Source: Bufo bufo
Taxonomy: Eukaryota > Chordata > Amphibia > Anura > Bufonidae
NCBI RefSeq assembly: GCF_905171765.1
Contig: NC_053392.1
Span: forward strand, 33,410,192 to 33,474,191
Length of the DNA: 64,000 nt
Direction of reading: 5' to 3'
The position numbers and the translations under genes were made by a program. Under the pieces are notes generated by a model that had not been told where the DNA came from, ran no database searches, and was given only the letters and a program-made list of their open reading frames with translations. This document shows, in pieces, positions 1 through 12,709 of the stretch (positions are counted from its first letter, which is position 1; the number at the start of each line of letters is the position of its first letter).

Positions 1-500
1 TCATCAAGGTGCAAAATATGGAAAACCGCAATTCGTATGTTTTAGTGGATATCACTTTTTCAATAATCGCATACGAGTCCAATGGGTGATCAGTCCCGTA
101 TACCGCTACTACTGACAGTTTAATAGAGCGTAAGCAGGTGTCACAAGCCCATGGGAAGACAAAAGGACAAAAAGACACAGTGCGGTATTATACCGAGGTG
201 GCGTCCCACCTGTTCACGCAACTGTGTCGATTATACCTAAATCCAGCCGGTGTCCTCTTGTCCTTGTAGGAACTTGAAATGTTCACAGTGAACCAGACGC
301 CATCTGGATATCCGCTCACGTAGCTTGTTGGAGCTTCGTATGATCGGGGCTATTTAGGCGGAGGTTCCTCCAGTAATCGCCGGTCTTTAACCCAGCCGTT
401 CAACTTCAGAGTCCAGGGAAACTACTGTCCCAGCATGCCGGTGCAAGGTATAGACCATACGCGTTTCGGGGTTAATAGGATGACCTCTTCCTCAGTGGTC
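1..500 (-). mobile_element. Penelope-like element, 3' end remnant
   Basis: Read on the minus strand, 455-500 contains a 'gaggaagaggtcat ... cgaaacgcgt' block. Closely similar blocks occur downstream of the GIY-YIG ORF in the Penelope-like element at 15066-18153, and this type of tail is typical of vertebrate PLE 3' regions. No reading frame is preserved, and the element is cut by the window edge on one side and by the minisatellite on the other. The family assignment rests on this motif alone. Confidence 0.5.
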
Positions 501-3500
501 CAGGCAGATTACACAGTAGTATTATATAGTGTCCAGCCCTCCTCTCAGGCAGGTTACACAGTAGTAGTATTATATAGTGTCCTGCCCTCCTCTCAGGCAG
601 GTTACACAGTAGTAGTATTATATAGTGTCCAGCCCTCCTCTCAGGCTGGTTACACAGTAGTAGTATTATATAGTGTCCTGCACTCCTCTCAGGCAGGTTA
701 CACAGTAGTAGTATTATATAGTGTCCTGCACTCCTCTCAGGCAGGTTATACAGTAGTAGTATTATATAGTGTCCTGCACTCCTCTCAGGCAGGTTATACA
801 GTAGTAGTATTATATAGTGTCCTGCCCTCCTCTCAGGCAGGTTACACAGTAGTATTATTATATAGTGTCCTGCACTCCTCTCAGGCAGGTTATACAGTAG
901 TAGTATTATATAGTGTCCTGCCCTCCTCTCAGGCAGGTTACACAGTAGTAGTATTATATAGTGTCCTGCCCTCCTCTCAGGCAGGTTACACAGTAGTAGT
1001 ATTATACAGTGTCCTGCACTCCTCTCAGGCAGGTTACACAGTAGTAGTATTATATAGTGCCCTGCACTCCTCTCAGGCAGGTTACACAGTAGTAGTATTA
1101 TATAGGGTCCTGCACTCTTCTCAGGCAGGTTACACAGTAGTAGTATTATATAGTGTCCTGCACTCCTCTCAGGCAGGTTACACAGTAGTAGTATTATATA
1201 GTGTCCTGCCCTCCTCTCAGGCAGGTTACGCAGTAGTAGTATTATATAGTGTCCTGCCCTCCTCTCAGGCAGGTTACGCAGTAGTAGTATTATATAGCGT
1301 CCTGCTCTCCTCTCAGGCAGGTTACACAGTAGTAGTATTATACAGTGTCCTGCCCTCCTCTCAGGCAGGTTACACAGTAGTAGTATTATATAGTGTCCTG
1401 TACTCCTCTCAGGCAGGTTGCACAGTAGTAGTATTATATAGTGTCCTGCACTCCTCTCAGGCAGGTTACACAGTAGTAGTATTATATAGTGTCCTGCTCT
1501 CCTCTCAGGCAGGTTACACAGTAGTAGTATTATATAGTGTCCTGCACTCCTCTCAGGCAGGTTACACAGTAGTAGTATTATATAGTGTCCTGCACTCCTC
1601 TCAGGCAGGTTTCACAGTAGTAGTATTATATAGTGTCCAGCCCTCCTCTCAGGCAGGTTACACAGTAGTAGTATTATATAGTGTCCTGCCCTCCTCTCAG
1701 GCAGGTTACACAGTAGTAGTATTATATAGTGTCCTGCCCTCTTCTCAGGCAGGTTGCACAGTAGTAGTATTATATAGTGTCCTGCCCTCCTCTCAGGCAG
1801 GTTACACAGTAGAAGTATTAGATAATGTCCTGCACTCCTCTCAGGCAGGTTACACAGTAGTAGTATTATATAGTGTCCTGCACTCCTCTCAGGCAGGTTA
1901 CACAGTAGTAGTATTATATAGTGTCCTGCACTCCTCTCAGGCAGGTTGCACAGTAGTAGTATTATATAGTGTCCTGCCCTCCTCTCAGGCAGGTTACACA
2001 GTAGTAGTATTATATAGTGTCCTGCACTCCTCTCAGGCAGGTTACACAGTAGTAGTATTATACAGTGTTCTGCACTCCTCTCAGGCAGGTTACACAGTTG
2101 TAGTATTATATAGTGTCCAGCACTCCTCTCAGGCAGGTTACACAGTAGTAGTATTATATAGTGTCCTGCACTCCTCTCAGGCAGGTTACACAGTAGTAGT
2201 ATTATATAGTGTCCTGCACTCCTCTCAGGCAGGTTATACAGTAGTAGTATTATACAGTGTCCTGCACTCCTCTCAGGCAGGTTACACAGTAGTAGTATTA
2301 TATAGTGTCCTGCTCTCCTCTCAGGCAGGTTACACAGTAGTAGTATTATATAGTGTCCTGCACTCCTCTCAGGCAGGTTACACAGTAGTAGTATTATATA
2401 GTGTCCTGCACTCCTCTCAGGCAGGTTATACAGTAGTAGTATTATACAGTGTCCTGCACTCCTCTCAGGCAGGTTACACAGTAGTAGTATTATATAGTGT
2501 CCTGCCCTCCTCTCAGGCAGGTTACACAGTAGTAGTATTATATAGTGTACTGCACTCCTCTCAGGCAGATTACACAGTAGTATTATATAGTGTCCAGCCC
2601 TCCTCTCAGGCAAGTTACACAGTAGTAGTATTATATAGTGTCCTGCACTCCTCTCAGGCAGGTTACACAGTAGTAGTATTATATAGTGTCCTGCACTCCT
2701 CTCAGGCAGATTGCGCAGTAGTAGTATTATACAGTATACTGCCCTCCTCTCAGGCAGGTTACACAGTAGTAGTATTATATAGTGTCCTGCACTCTTCTCA
2801 GGCAGGTTACACAGTAGTAGTATTATATAGTGTCCTGCACTCCTCTCAGGCAGGTTATACAGTAGTAGTATTATACAGTGTCCTGCACTCCTCTCAGGCA
2901 GGTTACACAGTAGTAGTATTATATAGTGTCCTGCCCTCCTCTCAGGCAGGTTACACAGTAGTAGTATTATATAGTGTCCTGCACTCTTCTCAGGCAGGTT
3001 ACACAGTAGTAGTATTATATAGTGTCCTGCCCTCATCTCAGGCCGGTTACACAGTAGTAGTATTATATAGTGTCCTGCACTCCTCTCAGGCAGGTTACAC
3101 AGTAGTAGTATTATATAGTGTCCTGCACTCCTCTCAGGCAGGTTACACAGTAGTAGTATTATATAGTGTCCTGCCCTCCTCTCAGGCAGGTTACACAGTA
3201 GTAGTATTATATAGGGTCCTGCACTCTTCTCAGGCAGGTTACACAGTAGTAGTATTATATAGTGTCCTGCCCTCCTCTCAGGCAGGTTACACAGTAGTAG
3301 TATTATACAGTGTCCTGCACTCCTCTCAGGCAGGTTACACAGTAGTAGTATTATATAGTGTCCTGCACTCCTCTCAGGCAGGTTACACAGTAGTAGTATT
3401 ATATAGGGTCCTGCACTCTTCTCAGGCAGGTTACACAGTAGTAGTATTATATAGTGTCCTGCACTCCTCTCAGGCAGGTTACGCAGTAGTAGTATTATAT

Positions 3501-6500
3501 AGTGTCCGGCACTCCTCTCAGGCAGGTTACACAGTAGTAGTATTATACAGTGTCCTGCACTCCTCTCAGGCAGGTTACACAGTAGTAGTATTATATAGGG
3601 TCCTGCACTCTTCTCAGGCAGGTTACACAGTAGTAGTATTATATAGTGTCCTGCACTCCTCTCAGGCAGGTTACACAGTAGTAGTATTATATAGTGTCCT
3701 GCACTCCTCTCAGGCAGGTTACACAGTAGTAGTATTATATAGTGTCCTGCCCTCCTCTATGGCAGGTTACACAGTAGTAGTATTATATAGTGTCCTGCCC
3801 TCCTCTCAGGCAGGTTACACAGTAGTAGTGTTATATAGTGTCCTGCCCTCCTCTCAGGCAGGTTACACAGTAGTAGTATTATATAGTGTCCTGCCCTCCT
3901 CTCAGGCAGGTTACGCAGTAGTAGTATTATATAGGCAGGTTACACAGTAGTAGTATTATATAGCGTCCTGCTCTCCTCTCAGGCAGGTTGCACAGTAGTA
4001 GTATTATATAGCGTCCTGCACTCCTCTCAGGCAGGTTACACAGTAGTAGTATTATATAGCGTCCTGCACTCCTCTCAGGCAGGTTATACAGTAGTAGTAT
4101 TATACAGTGTCCTGCACTCCTCTCAGGCAGGTTACACAGTAGTAGTATTATATAGTGTCCAGCCCTCCTCTCAGGCAGGTTACACAGTAGTAGTATTATA
4201 TAGTGTCCTGCACTCCTCTCAGGCAGGTTACACAGTAGTAGTATTATATAGTGTCCTGCACTCCTCTCAGGCAGGTTACACAGTAGTAGTATTATATAGT
4301 GTCCTGCACTCCTCTCAGGCAGGTTGCACAGTAGTAGTATTATATAGTGTCCTGCCCTCCTCTCAGGCAGGTTACACAGTAGTAGTATTATATAGTGTCC
4401 TGCACTCCTCTCAGGCAGGTTACACAGTAGTAGTATTATACAGTGTTCTGCACTCCTCTCAGGCAGGTTACACAGTAGTAGTATTATATAGTGTCCAGCA
4501 CTCCTCTCAGGCAGATTACACAGTAGTATTATATAGTGTCCAGCCCTCCTCTCAGGCAAGTTACACAGTAGTGGTATTATATAGTGTCCTGCACTCCTCT
4601 CAGGCAGGTTACGCAGTAGTAGTATTATATAGTGTCCTGCCCTCCTCTCAGGCAGGTTACACAGTAGTAGTATTATATAGGGTCCTGCACTCCTCTCAGG
4701 CAGGTTACACAGTAGTAGTATTATATACTGTCCTGCCCTCCTCTCAGGCAGGTTACACAGTAGTAGTATTATATAGTGTCCAGCCCTCCTCTCAGGCAGG
4801 TTACACAGTAGTAGTATTATATAGTGTCCTGCACTCCTCTCAGGCAGGTTGCACAGTAGTAGTATTATATAGTGTCCTGCCCTCCTCTCAGGCAGGTTAC
4901 GCAGTAGTAGTATTATATAGTGTCCTGCACTCCTCTCAGGCAGGTTACACAGTAGTAGTATTATATAGTGTCCTGCACTCCTCTCAGGCAGGTTTCACAG
5001 TAGTAGTATTATATAGTGTCCAGCCCTCCTCTCAGGCAGGTTACACAGTAGTAGTATTATATAGTGTCCTGCCCTCCTCTCAGGCAGGTTACACAGTAGT
5101 AGTATTATATAGTGTCCTGCCCTCTTCTCAGGCAGGTTGCACATTAGTAGTATTATATAGTGTCCTGCCCTCCTCTCAGGCAGGTTACACAGTAGTAGTA
5201 TTAGATAATGTCCTGCACTCCTCTCAGGCAGGTTACACAGTAGTAGTATTATATAGTGTCCTGCACTCCTCTCAGGCAGGTTACACAGTAGTAGTATTAT
5301 ATAGTGTCCTGCACTCCTCTCAGGCAGGTTGCACAGTAGTAGTATTATATAGTGTCCTGCCCTCCTCTCAGGCAGGTTACACAGTAGTAGTATTATATAG
5401 TGTCCTGCACTCCTCTCAGGCAGGTTACACAGTAGTAGTATTATACAGTGTTCTGCACTCCTCTCAGGCAGGTTACACAGTAGTAGTATTATATAGTGTC
5501 CAGCACTCCTCTCAGGCAGGTTACACAGTAGTAGTATTATATAGTGTCCTGCACTCCTCTCAGGCAGGTTACACAGTAGTAGTATTATACAGTGTCCTGC
5601 ACTCCTCTCAGGCAGGTTACACAGTAGTAGTATTATATAGTGTCCTGCTCTCCTCTCAGGCAGGTTACACAGTAGTAGTATTATATAGTGTCCTGCACTC
5701 CTCTCAGGCAGATTACACAGTAGTATTATATAGTGTCCAGCCCTCCTCTCAGGCAAGTTACACAGTTGTGGTATTATATAGTGTCCTGCACTCCTCTCAG
5801 GCAGGTTACGCAGTAGTAGTATTATATAGTGTCCTGCCCTCCTCTCAGGCAGGTTACACAGTAGTAGTATTATATAGGGTCCTGCACTCCTCTCAGGCAG
5901 GTTACACAGTAGTAGTATTATATACTGTCCTGCCCTCCTCTCAGGCAGGTTACACAGTAGTAGTATTATATAGTGTCCAGCCCTCCTCTCAGGCAGGTTA
6001 CACAGTAGTAGTATTATATAGTGTCCAGCCCTCCTCTCAGGCAGGTTACACAGTAGTAGTATTATATAGTGTCCTGCCCTCCTATCAGGCAGGTTACACA
6101 GTAGTAGTATTATATAGTGTCCTGCCCTCCTCTCAGGCAGGTTACACAGTAGTAGTATTATATAGTGTCCTGCCCTCCTCTCAGGCAGGTTGCACAGTAG
6201 TAGTATTATATAGTGTCCTGCCCTCCTCTCAGGCAGGTTACACAGTAGTAGTATTATATAGTGTCCTTCCCTCCTCTCAGGCAGTTTACACAGTAGTAGT
6301 ATTATATAGTGTCCAGCCCTCCTCTCAGGCAGGTTACACAGTAGTAGTATTATATAGTGTCCTGCCCTCCTCTCAGGCAGGTTACACAGTAGTAGTATTA
6401 TATAGTGTCCTGCCCTCCTCTCAGGCAGGTTACACAGTAGTAGTATTATATAGTGTCCTGCCCTCCTCTCAGGCAGTTTACACAGTAGTAGTATTATATA

Positions 6501-9500
6501 GTGTCCTGCCCTCCTCTCAGGCAGTTTACACAGTAGTAGTATTATATAGTGTCCTGCACTCCTCTCAGGCAGGTTACACAGTAGTAGTATTATATAGTGT
6601 CCTGCACTCCTCTCAGGCAGGTTACACAGTAGTAGTATTATATAGTGTCCTGCCCTCCTCTCAGGCAGGTTACACAGTAGTAGTATTATATAGTGTCCTG
6701 CCCTCCTCTCAGGCAGGTTACACAGTAGTAGTATTATATAGTGTCCTGCCCTCCTCTCAGGCAGGTTACACAGTAGTAGTATTATATAGTGTCCTGCACT
6801 CCTCTCAGGCAGGTTACACAGTAGTAGTATTATATAGTGTCCAGCCCTCCTCTCAGGCAGGTTGCACAGTAGTAGTATTATATAGTGTCCTGCCCTCCTC
6901 TCAGGCAGGTTACACAGTAGTAGTATTATATAGTGTCCTGCACTCCTCTCAGGCAGGTTACACAGTAGTAGTATTATATAGTGTCCAGCCCTCCTCTCAG
7001 GCAGGTTGCACAGTAGTAGTATTATATAGTGTCCTGCCCTCCTCTCAGGCAGGTTACACAGTAGTAGTATTATATAGTGTCCTGCCCTCCTCTCAGGCAG
7101 GTTACACAGTAGTAGTATTATACAGTATACTGCCCTCCTCTCAGGCAGGTTACACAGTAGTAGTATTATACAGTATACTGCCCTCCTCTCAGGCAGGTTA
7201 CACAGTAGTAGTATTATATAGTGTCCTGCACTCCTCTCAGGCAGGTTATACAGTAGTAGTATTATACAGTGTCCTGCACTCCTCTCAGGCAGGTTACGCA
7301 GTAGTAGTATTATATAGTGTCCTGCCCTCCTCTCAGGCAGGTTACACAGTAGTAGTATTATATAGGGTCCTGCACTCCTCTCAGGCAGGTTACACAGTAG
7401 TAGTATTATATACTGTCCTGCCCTCCTATCAGGCAGGTTACACAGTAGTAGTATTATATAGTGTTCAGCCCTCCTCTCAGGCAGGTTACACAGTAGTAGT
7501 ATTATATAGTGTCCAGCCCTCCTCTCAGGCAGGTTACACAGTAGTAGTATTATATAGTGTCCTGCCCTCCTATCAGGCAGGTTACACAGTAGTAGTATTA
7601 TATAGTGTCCTGCCCTCCTCTCAGGCAGGTTACACAGTAGTAGTATTATATAGTGTCCTGCCCTCCTATCAGGCAGGTTACACAGTAGTAGTATTATATA
7701 GTGTCCTGCCCTCCTCTCAGGCAGGTTACACAGTAGTAGTATTATATAGTGTCCTGCCCTCCTCTCAGGCAGGTTACACAGTAGTAGTATTATATAGTGT
7801 CCTGCCCTCTTCTCAGGCAGTTTACACAGTAGTAGTATTATATAGTGTCCAGCCCTCCTCTCAGGCAGATTACACAGTAGTAGTATTATATAGTGTCCTG
7901 CCCTCCTCTCAGGCAGGTTACACAGTAGTAGTATTATATAGTGTACTGCACTCCTCTCAGGCAGATTACACAGTAGTATTATATAGTGTCCAGCCCTCCT
8001 CTCAGGCAAGTTACACAGTAGTGGTATTATATAGTGTCCTGCACTCCTCTCAGGCAGGTTACGCAGTAGTAGTATTATATAGTGTCCTGCCCTCCTCTCA
8101 GGCAGGTTACGCAGTAGTAGTATTATATAGGGTCCTGCACTCCTCTCAGGCAGGTTACACAGTAGTAGTATTATATACTGTCCTGCCCTCCTCTCAGGCA
8201 GGTTACACAGTAGTAGTATTATATAGTGTCCAGCCCTCCTCTCAGGCAGGTTACACAGTAGTAGTATTATATAGTGTCCAGCCCTCCTCTCAGGCAGGTT
8301 ACACAGTAGTAGTATTATATAGTGTCCTGCCCTCCTCTCAGGCAGGTTACACAGTAGTAGTATTATATAGTGTCCAGCCCTCCTCTCAGGCAGATTACAC
8401 AGTAGTAGTATTATATAGTGTCCTGCCCTCCTCTCAGGCAGGTTACACAGTAGTAGTATTATATAGTGTCCTGCCCTCCTATCAGGCAGGTTACACAGTA
8501 GTAGTATTATATAGTGTCCTGCCCTCCTCTCAGGCAGGTTACACAGTAGTAGTATTATATAGTGTCCTGCCCTCCTCTCAGGCAGGTTACACAGTAGTAG
8601 TATTATATAGTGTCCTGCCCTCCTCTCAGGCAGGTTACACAGTAGTAGTATTATATAGTGTCCTGCACTCCTCTCAGGCAGGTTACACAGTAGTAGTATT
8701 ATATAGTGTCCTGCCCTCCTCTCAGGCAGGTTGCACAGTAGTAGTATTATATAGTGTCCTGCCCTCCTCTCAGGCAGGTTACACAGTAGTAGTATTATAT
8801 AGTGTCCTGCACTCCTCTCAGGCAGGTTACACAGTAGTAGTATTATATAGTGTCCAGCCCTCCTCTCAGGCAGGTTGCACAGTAGTAGTATTATATAGTG
8901 TCCTGCCCTCCTCTCAGGCAGGTTACACAGTAGTAGTATTATATAGTGTCCTGCCCTCCTCTCAGGCAGTTTACACAGTAGTAGTATTATATAGTGTCCT
9001 GCACTCCTCTCAGGCAGGTTACACAGTAGTAGTATTATATAGTGTCCTGCCCTCCTCTCAGGCAGGTTACACAGTAGTAGTATTATATAGTGTCCTGCCC
9101 TCCTCTCAGGCAGGTTACACAGTAGTAGTATTATACAGTATACTGCCCTCCTCTCAGGCAGGTTACACAGTAGTAGTATTATACAGTATACTGCCCTCCT
9201 CTCAGGCAGGTTACACAGTAGTAGTATTATATAGTGTCCTGCCCTCCTCTCAGGCAGGTTACACAGTAGTAGTATTATATAGTGTCCAGCCCTCCTCTCA
9301 GGCAGGTTACACAGTAGTAGTATTATACAGTGTCCTGCACTCCTCTCAGGAGGTTACGCAGTAGTAGTATTATATAGTGTCCTGCACTCCTCTCAGGCAG
9401 GTTACACAGTAGTAGTATTATATAGTGTCCTGCACTCCTCTCAGGCAGGTTACACAGTAGTAGTATTATATAGTGTCCTGCCCTCCTCTCAGGCAGGTTA

Positions 9501-10577
9501 CACAGTAGTAGTATTATATAGTGTCCTGCCCTCCTATCAGGCAGGTTACACAGTAGTAGTATTATATAGTGTCCTGCCCTCCTCTCAGGCAGGTTACACA
9601 GTAGTAGTATTATATAGTGTCCTGCCCTCCTCTCAGGCAGGTTACACAGTAGTAGTATTATATAGTGTCCTGCCCTCCTCTCAGGCAGGTTACACAGTAG
9701 TAGTATTATATAGTGTCCTGCCCTCCTCTCAGGCAGGTTACACAGTAGTAGTATTATATAGTGTCCTGCACTCCTCTCAGGCAGGTTACACAGTAGTAGT
9801 ATTATATAGTGTCCAGCCCTCCTCTCAGGCAGGTTGCACAGTAGTAGTATTATATAGTGTCCTGCCCTCCTCTCAGGCAGGTTACACAGTAGTAGTATTA
9901 TATAGTGTCCTGCACTCCTCTCAGGCAGGTTACACAGTAGTAGTATTATATAGTGTCCAGCCCTCCTCTCAGGCAGGTTGCACAGTAGTAGTATTATATA
10001 GTGTCCTGCCCTCCTCTCAGGCAGGTTACACAGTAGTAGTATTATATAGTGTCCTGCCCTCCTCTCAGGCAGGTTACACAGTAGTAGTATTATATAGTGT
10101 CCTGCACTCCTCTCAGGCAGGTTACACAGTAGTAGTATTATATAGTGTCCTGCCCTCCTCTCAGGCAGGTTACACAGTAGTAGTATTATATAGTGTCCTG
10201 CCCTCCTCTCAGGCAGGTTACACAGTAGTAGTATTATACAGTATACTGCCCTCCTCTCAGGCAGGTTACACAGTAGTAGTATTATACAGTATACTGCCCT
10301 CCTCTCAGGCAGGTTACACAGTAGTAGTATTATATAGTGTCCTGCCCTCCTCTCAGGCAGGTTACACAGTAGTAGTATTATATAGTGTCCAGCCCTCCTC
10401 TCAGGCAGGTTACACAGTAGTAGTATTATACAGTGTCCTGCACTCCTCTCAGGAGGTTACGCAGTAGTAGTATTATATAGTGTCCTGCACTCCTCTCAGG
10501 CAGGTTACACAGTAGTAGTATTATATAGTGTCCAGCCCTCCTCTCAGGCAGGTTACACAGTAGTAGTATTATACAGT
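501..10577 (+). repeat. 48-bp minisatellite array, about 210 copies
   Basis: The tandem unit is 48 bp (core: caggttacacagtagtagta, then ttatatagtgtcctgcactc and ctctcagg) and runs almost without interruption for 10 kb. Units differ by recurring substitutions such as ttacac/ttatac/ttgcac/ttacgc and ctgcac/ctgccc/cagccc. A 45-bp variant lacking one agt lies at 2565, 4511, 5708 and 7961. Because the unit is divisible by three and lacks stops in one frame of each strand, kilobase-long open frames appear on both strands, for example 435-3950 and 4571-9364 (+) and 4995-8009 (-). They translate as 16-residue repeats (SVLHSSQAGYTVVVLY on +). The common variants change amino acids (L/Q, H/P, Y/C, T/A) and both strands are open at once, so I read this as a satellite and not as a gene. 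Confidence 0.97.
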
Positions 10578-11342
10578 GACTACATGTAGAGTGGACGGCT
10601 GTGATGCTTTCGCACATTTGCATGATACTTCTCCTCCTGGTGACTGATGCTGACAGCCTCTGAGATTATAACTGTGATGAATGATGGATTGGTCGGTGAC
10701 AGCGATTGTTCTTCTGTATCTTCTCATCATCATATGTCATCAGCAAGTGGAGGGGGCTCATCCTCTGCAGGTGGGTACATCCTGGTGGAGGTTGTCAATA
10801 GGGCAATGCTCCAGTATATTGTACAGGACTGGTGTCTGATATAATTATTTGGGCTTAGTACCACTTATATGTTCTGATGGTGTCACAATGCTATCCTTAT
10901 ATCCATATTATGGGAAATATACATTGTTTTGTGTCCTACCATAGAGATATAATGATCCGGTGCCCACCGTTTTCATTCTCTGGGCTCCTTCGTAGACATT
11001 GGTTTGGATGTTCGGGTTTTTCTCCTTGTTCATCTCTCTGTGTAGAAGTCACCTCCGAGAATCTTCTAAGTGTCTACGTTTTATGGCAAAGTTTTCAGCG
11101 CAGCAGATCATCTTATGGCTGGTGTCATCTGTTCCTGGTGGAAGAAATAGAGGGTTATTTATTAAGATCGGCGATTTATATGCTGATCTTAATCTCCATG
11201 CTCTGGCCGCAGATGCGCCAAAGTTAGGTAGAGGTGTCCCCTTTGCTACAAAATCTGCGCCGTCAATATGCCAAAAAGTGGCGTATATTTCCTAATAAAT
11301 GACCCCCATAATGTTTATGATAGAGCATTTATGGAGATCCTA
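10578..11342. other. Unassigned stretch between minisatellite and Tc1
   Basis: No element with clear ends is seen here. One item is noted: 10604-10639 opens with ATG and encodes a short hydrophobic peptide ending at a possible splice donor (see findings). 11150-11300 contains a 'gatttatatgctgatcttaa' stretch that looks like an old dispersed repeat, but I cannot name it. Confidence 0.4.
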
Positions 11343-12709
11343 CAGTCGTCCATGTAAGTTTGTGAACCCTTCCGAATTTTCTATATTTCTGTCTAAATTT
11401 GACCTAAAACTACATCAGATTTTCACAGAAATGCTAAAAGTAGAAAAAAAAAATCCAGTAAATTCGTCAAAAATATTGCTTATTTATCGGTTGAGAAAAT
11501 GATCTGATGTCACATGTCTGTGAGTTGTAAAAGTATGTGAACCTTTAAGATTAGCAGATAAATTGAAGGTGTAATTAGAGTCAGGTGTTTTCAATCAGTG
11601 GGATGACAGGTGTGAGCAGGCGGCCTGTTTTATATCCTTTAAGGAACCAAGACGTAGCTGTACGTCATGGGTCCGATCCCTAAACATGGCGCCCGCTCGC
11701 ACGTGCAGCGGGTGCCTCAGCCGCCGGGTTTCTGCTATTTTAAATAGCAGAGACCCGCCGCACATGTATGCGATCAGCCATAAGGCTGATCGCATACATC
11801 TTGCCCTTCAGATGCCGTGGTCAAATGTGACCATGGCATCTAAGCAGACCGGACCTGGAAGTCGCGCGCTTCCGGTCCGGTAACAGCTTTCCCCGGCTCA
11901 GATCGGGTAATCTGTTACCTTGCTCTAATTGACAGAAGCCTCAAGCTGGCTTCAGAGTCAATTAGATGTATGTATCAATACAGGCCACTAGGTGGCAGCC
12001 TTATAATGATATAGTGCAAATGAAGTCTTCAATGATGGCTATTTAGCCATCGCTGAATACTATGGGCAATCGAATGATTGCCAGTTATTGTCACCCAAGG
12101 TGACTTAAAAAAAGTTAAAAAAAGTTTAAAAAAAAATTGTTTTTACAAATATAAAAAAAAAAAAAAGTTCAAATCACCCCCCCTTTCCTTAAAAGAAACA
12201 GAAAAATAGTTAACCAAAAAAAATAAACATCATGGGCATCGCCACGAGTGAAAATGCCAATACTATTAAAATATAACAATATTAATGGCATACGGCAAAT
12301 GGCGTAGCGGGAAAAAAAAAATAGCCAGCCAATTTGCCATTTTTTGTTACTACAACTACCTAATAATTTTTTAATAAAAAGTGATCAAAAAGTCGCACGC
12401 ACTTAAAATTGGTATCACTGAAAATAACAGATCGCCCCGCAAAAATTGAGACACAGCCACGTACACATAGATACAAAAAAGTTATAGGGGTCAGAATATG
12501 GTTATGAAAAAAAAATAATTCTGTATTAAAACGCAAGAAAAATTATACAAGTGTGGTATTGTTGTAACCGTACTGACCTGGAGAATAAAGATAACAGGTC
12601 AATTTTACCGCATAGTGTACAGTCTAAAAAAATAAAAATAAAAACCTTTATCGGAATTGCGTTTTTTCCCAATCTACCCCATTTGGGATTTTTTTCCCAC
12701 TCCCTACTA

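Noticed and set aside
435..9364. Giant repetitive protein genes in the 48-bp array
   Set aside because: Frames are open on both strands, variants are mostly amino-acid changing, and there is no promoter, splice or family evidence. It is a by-product of a stop-free unit divisible by three.
501..10577. CRISPR array
   Set aside because: The whole 48-bp unit is conserved, with no repeat/spacer alternation; the context is vertebrate.
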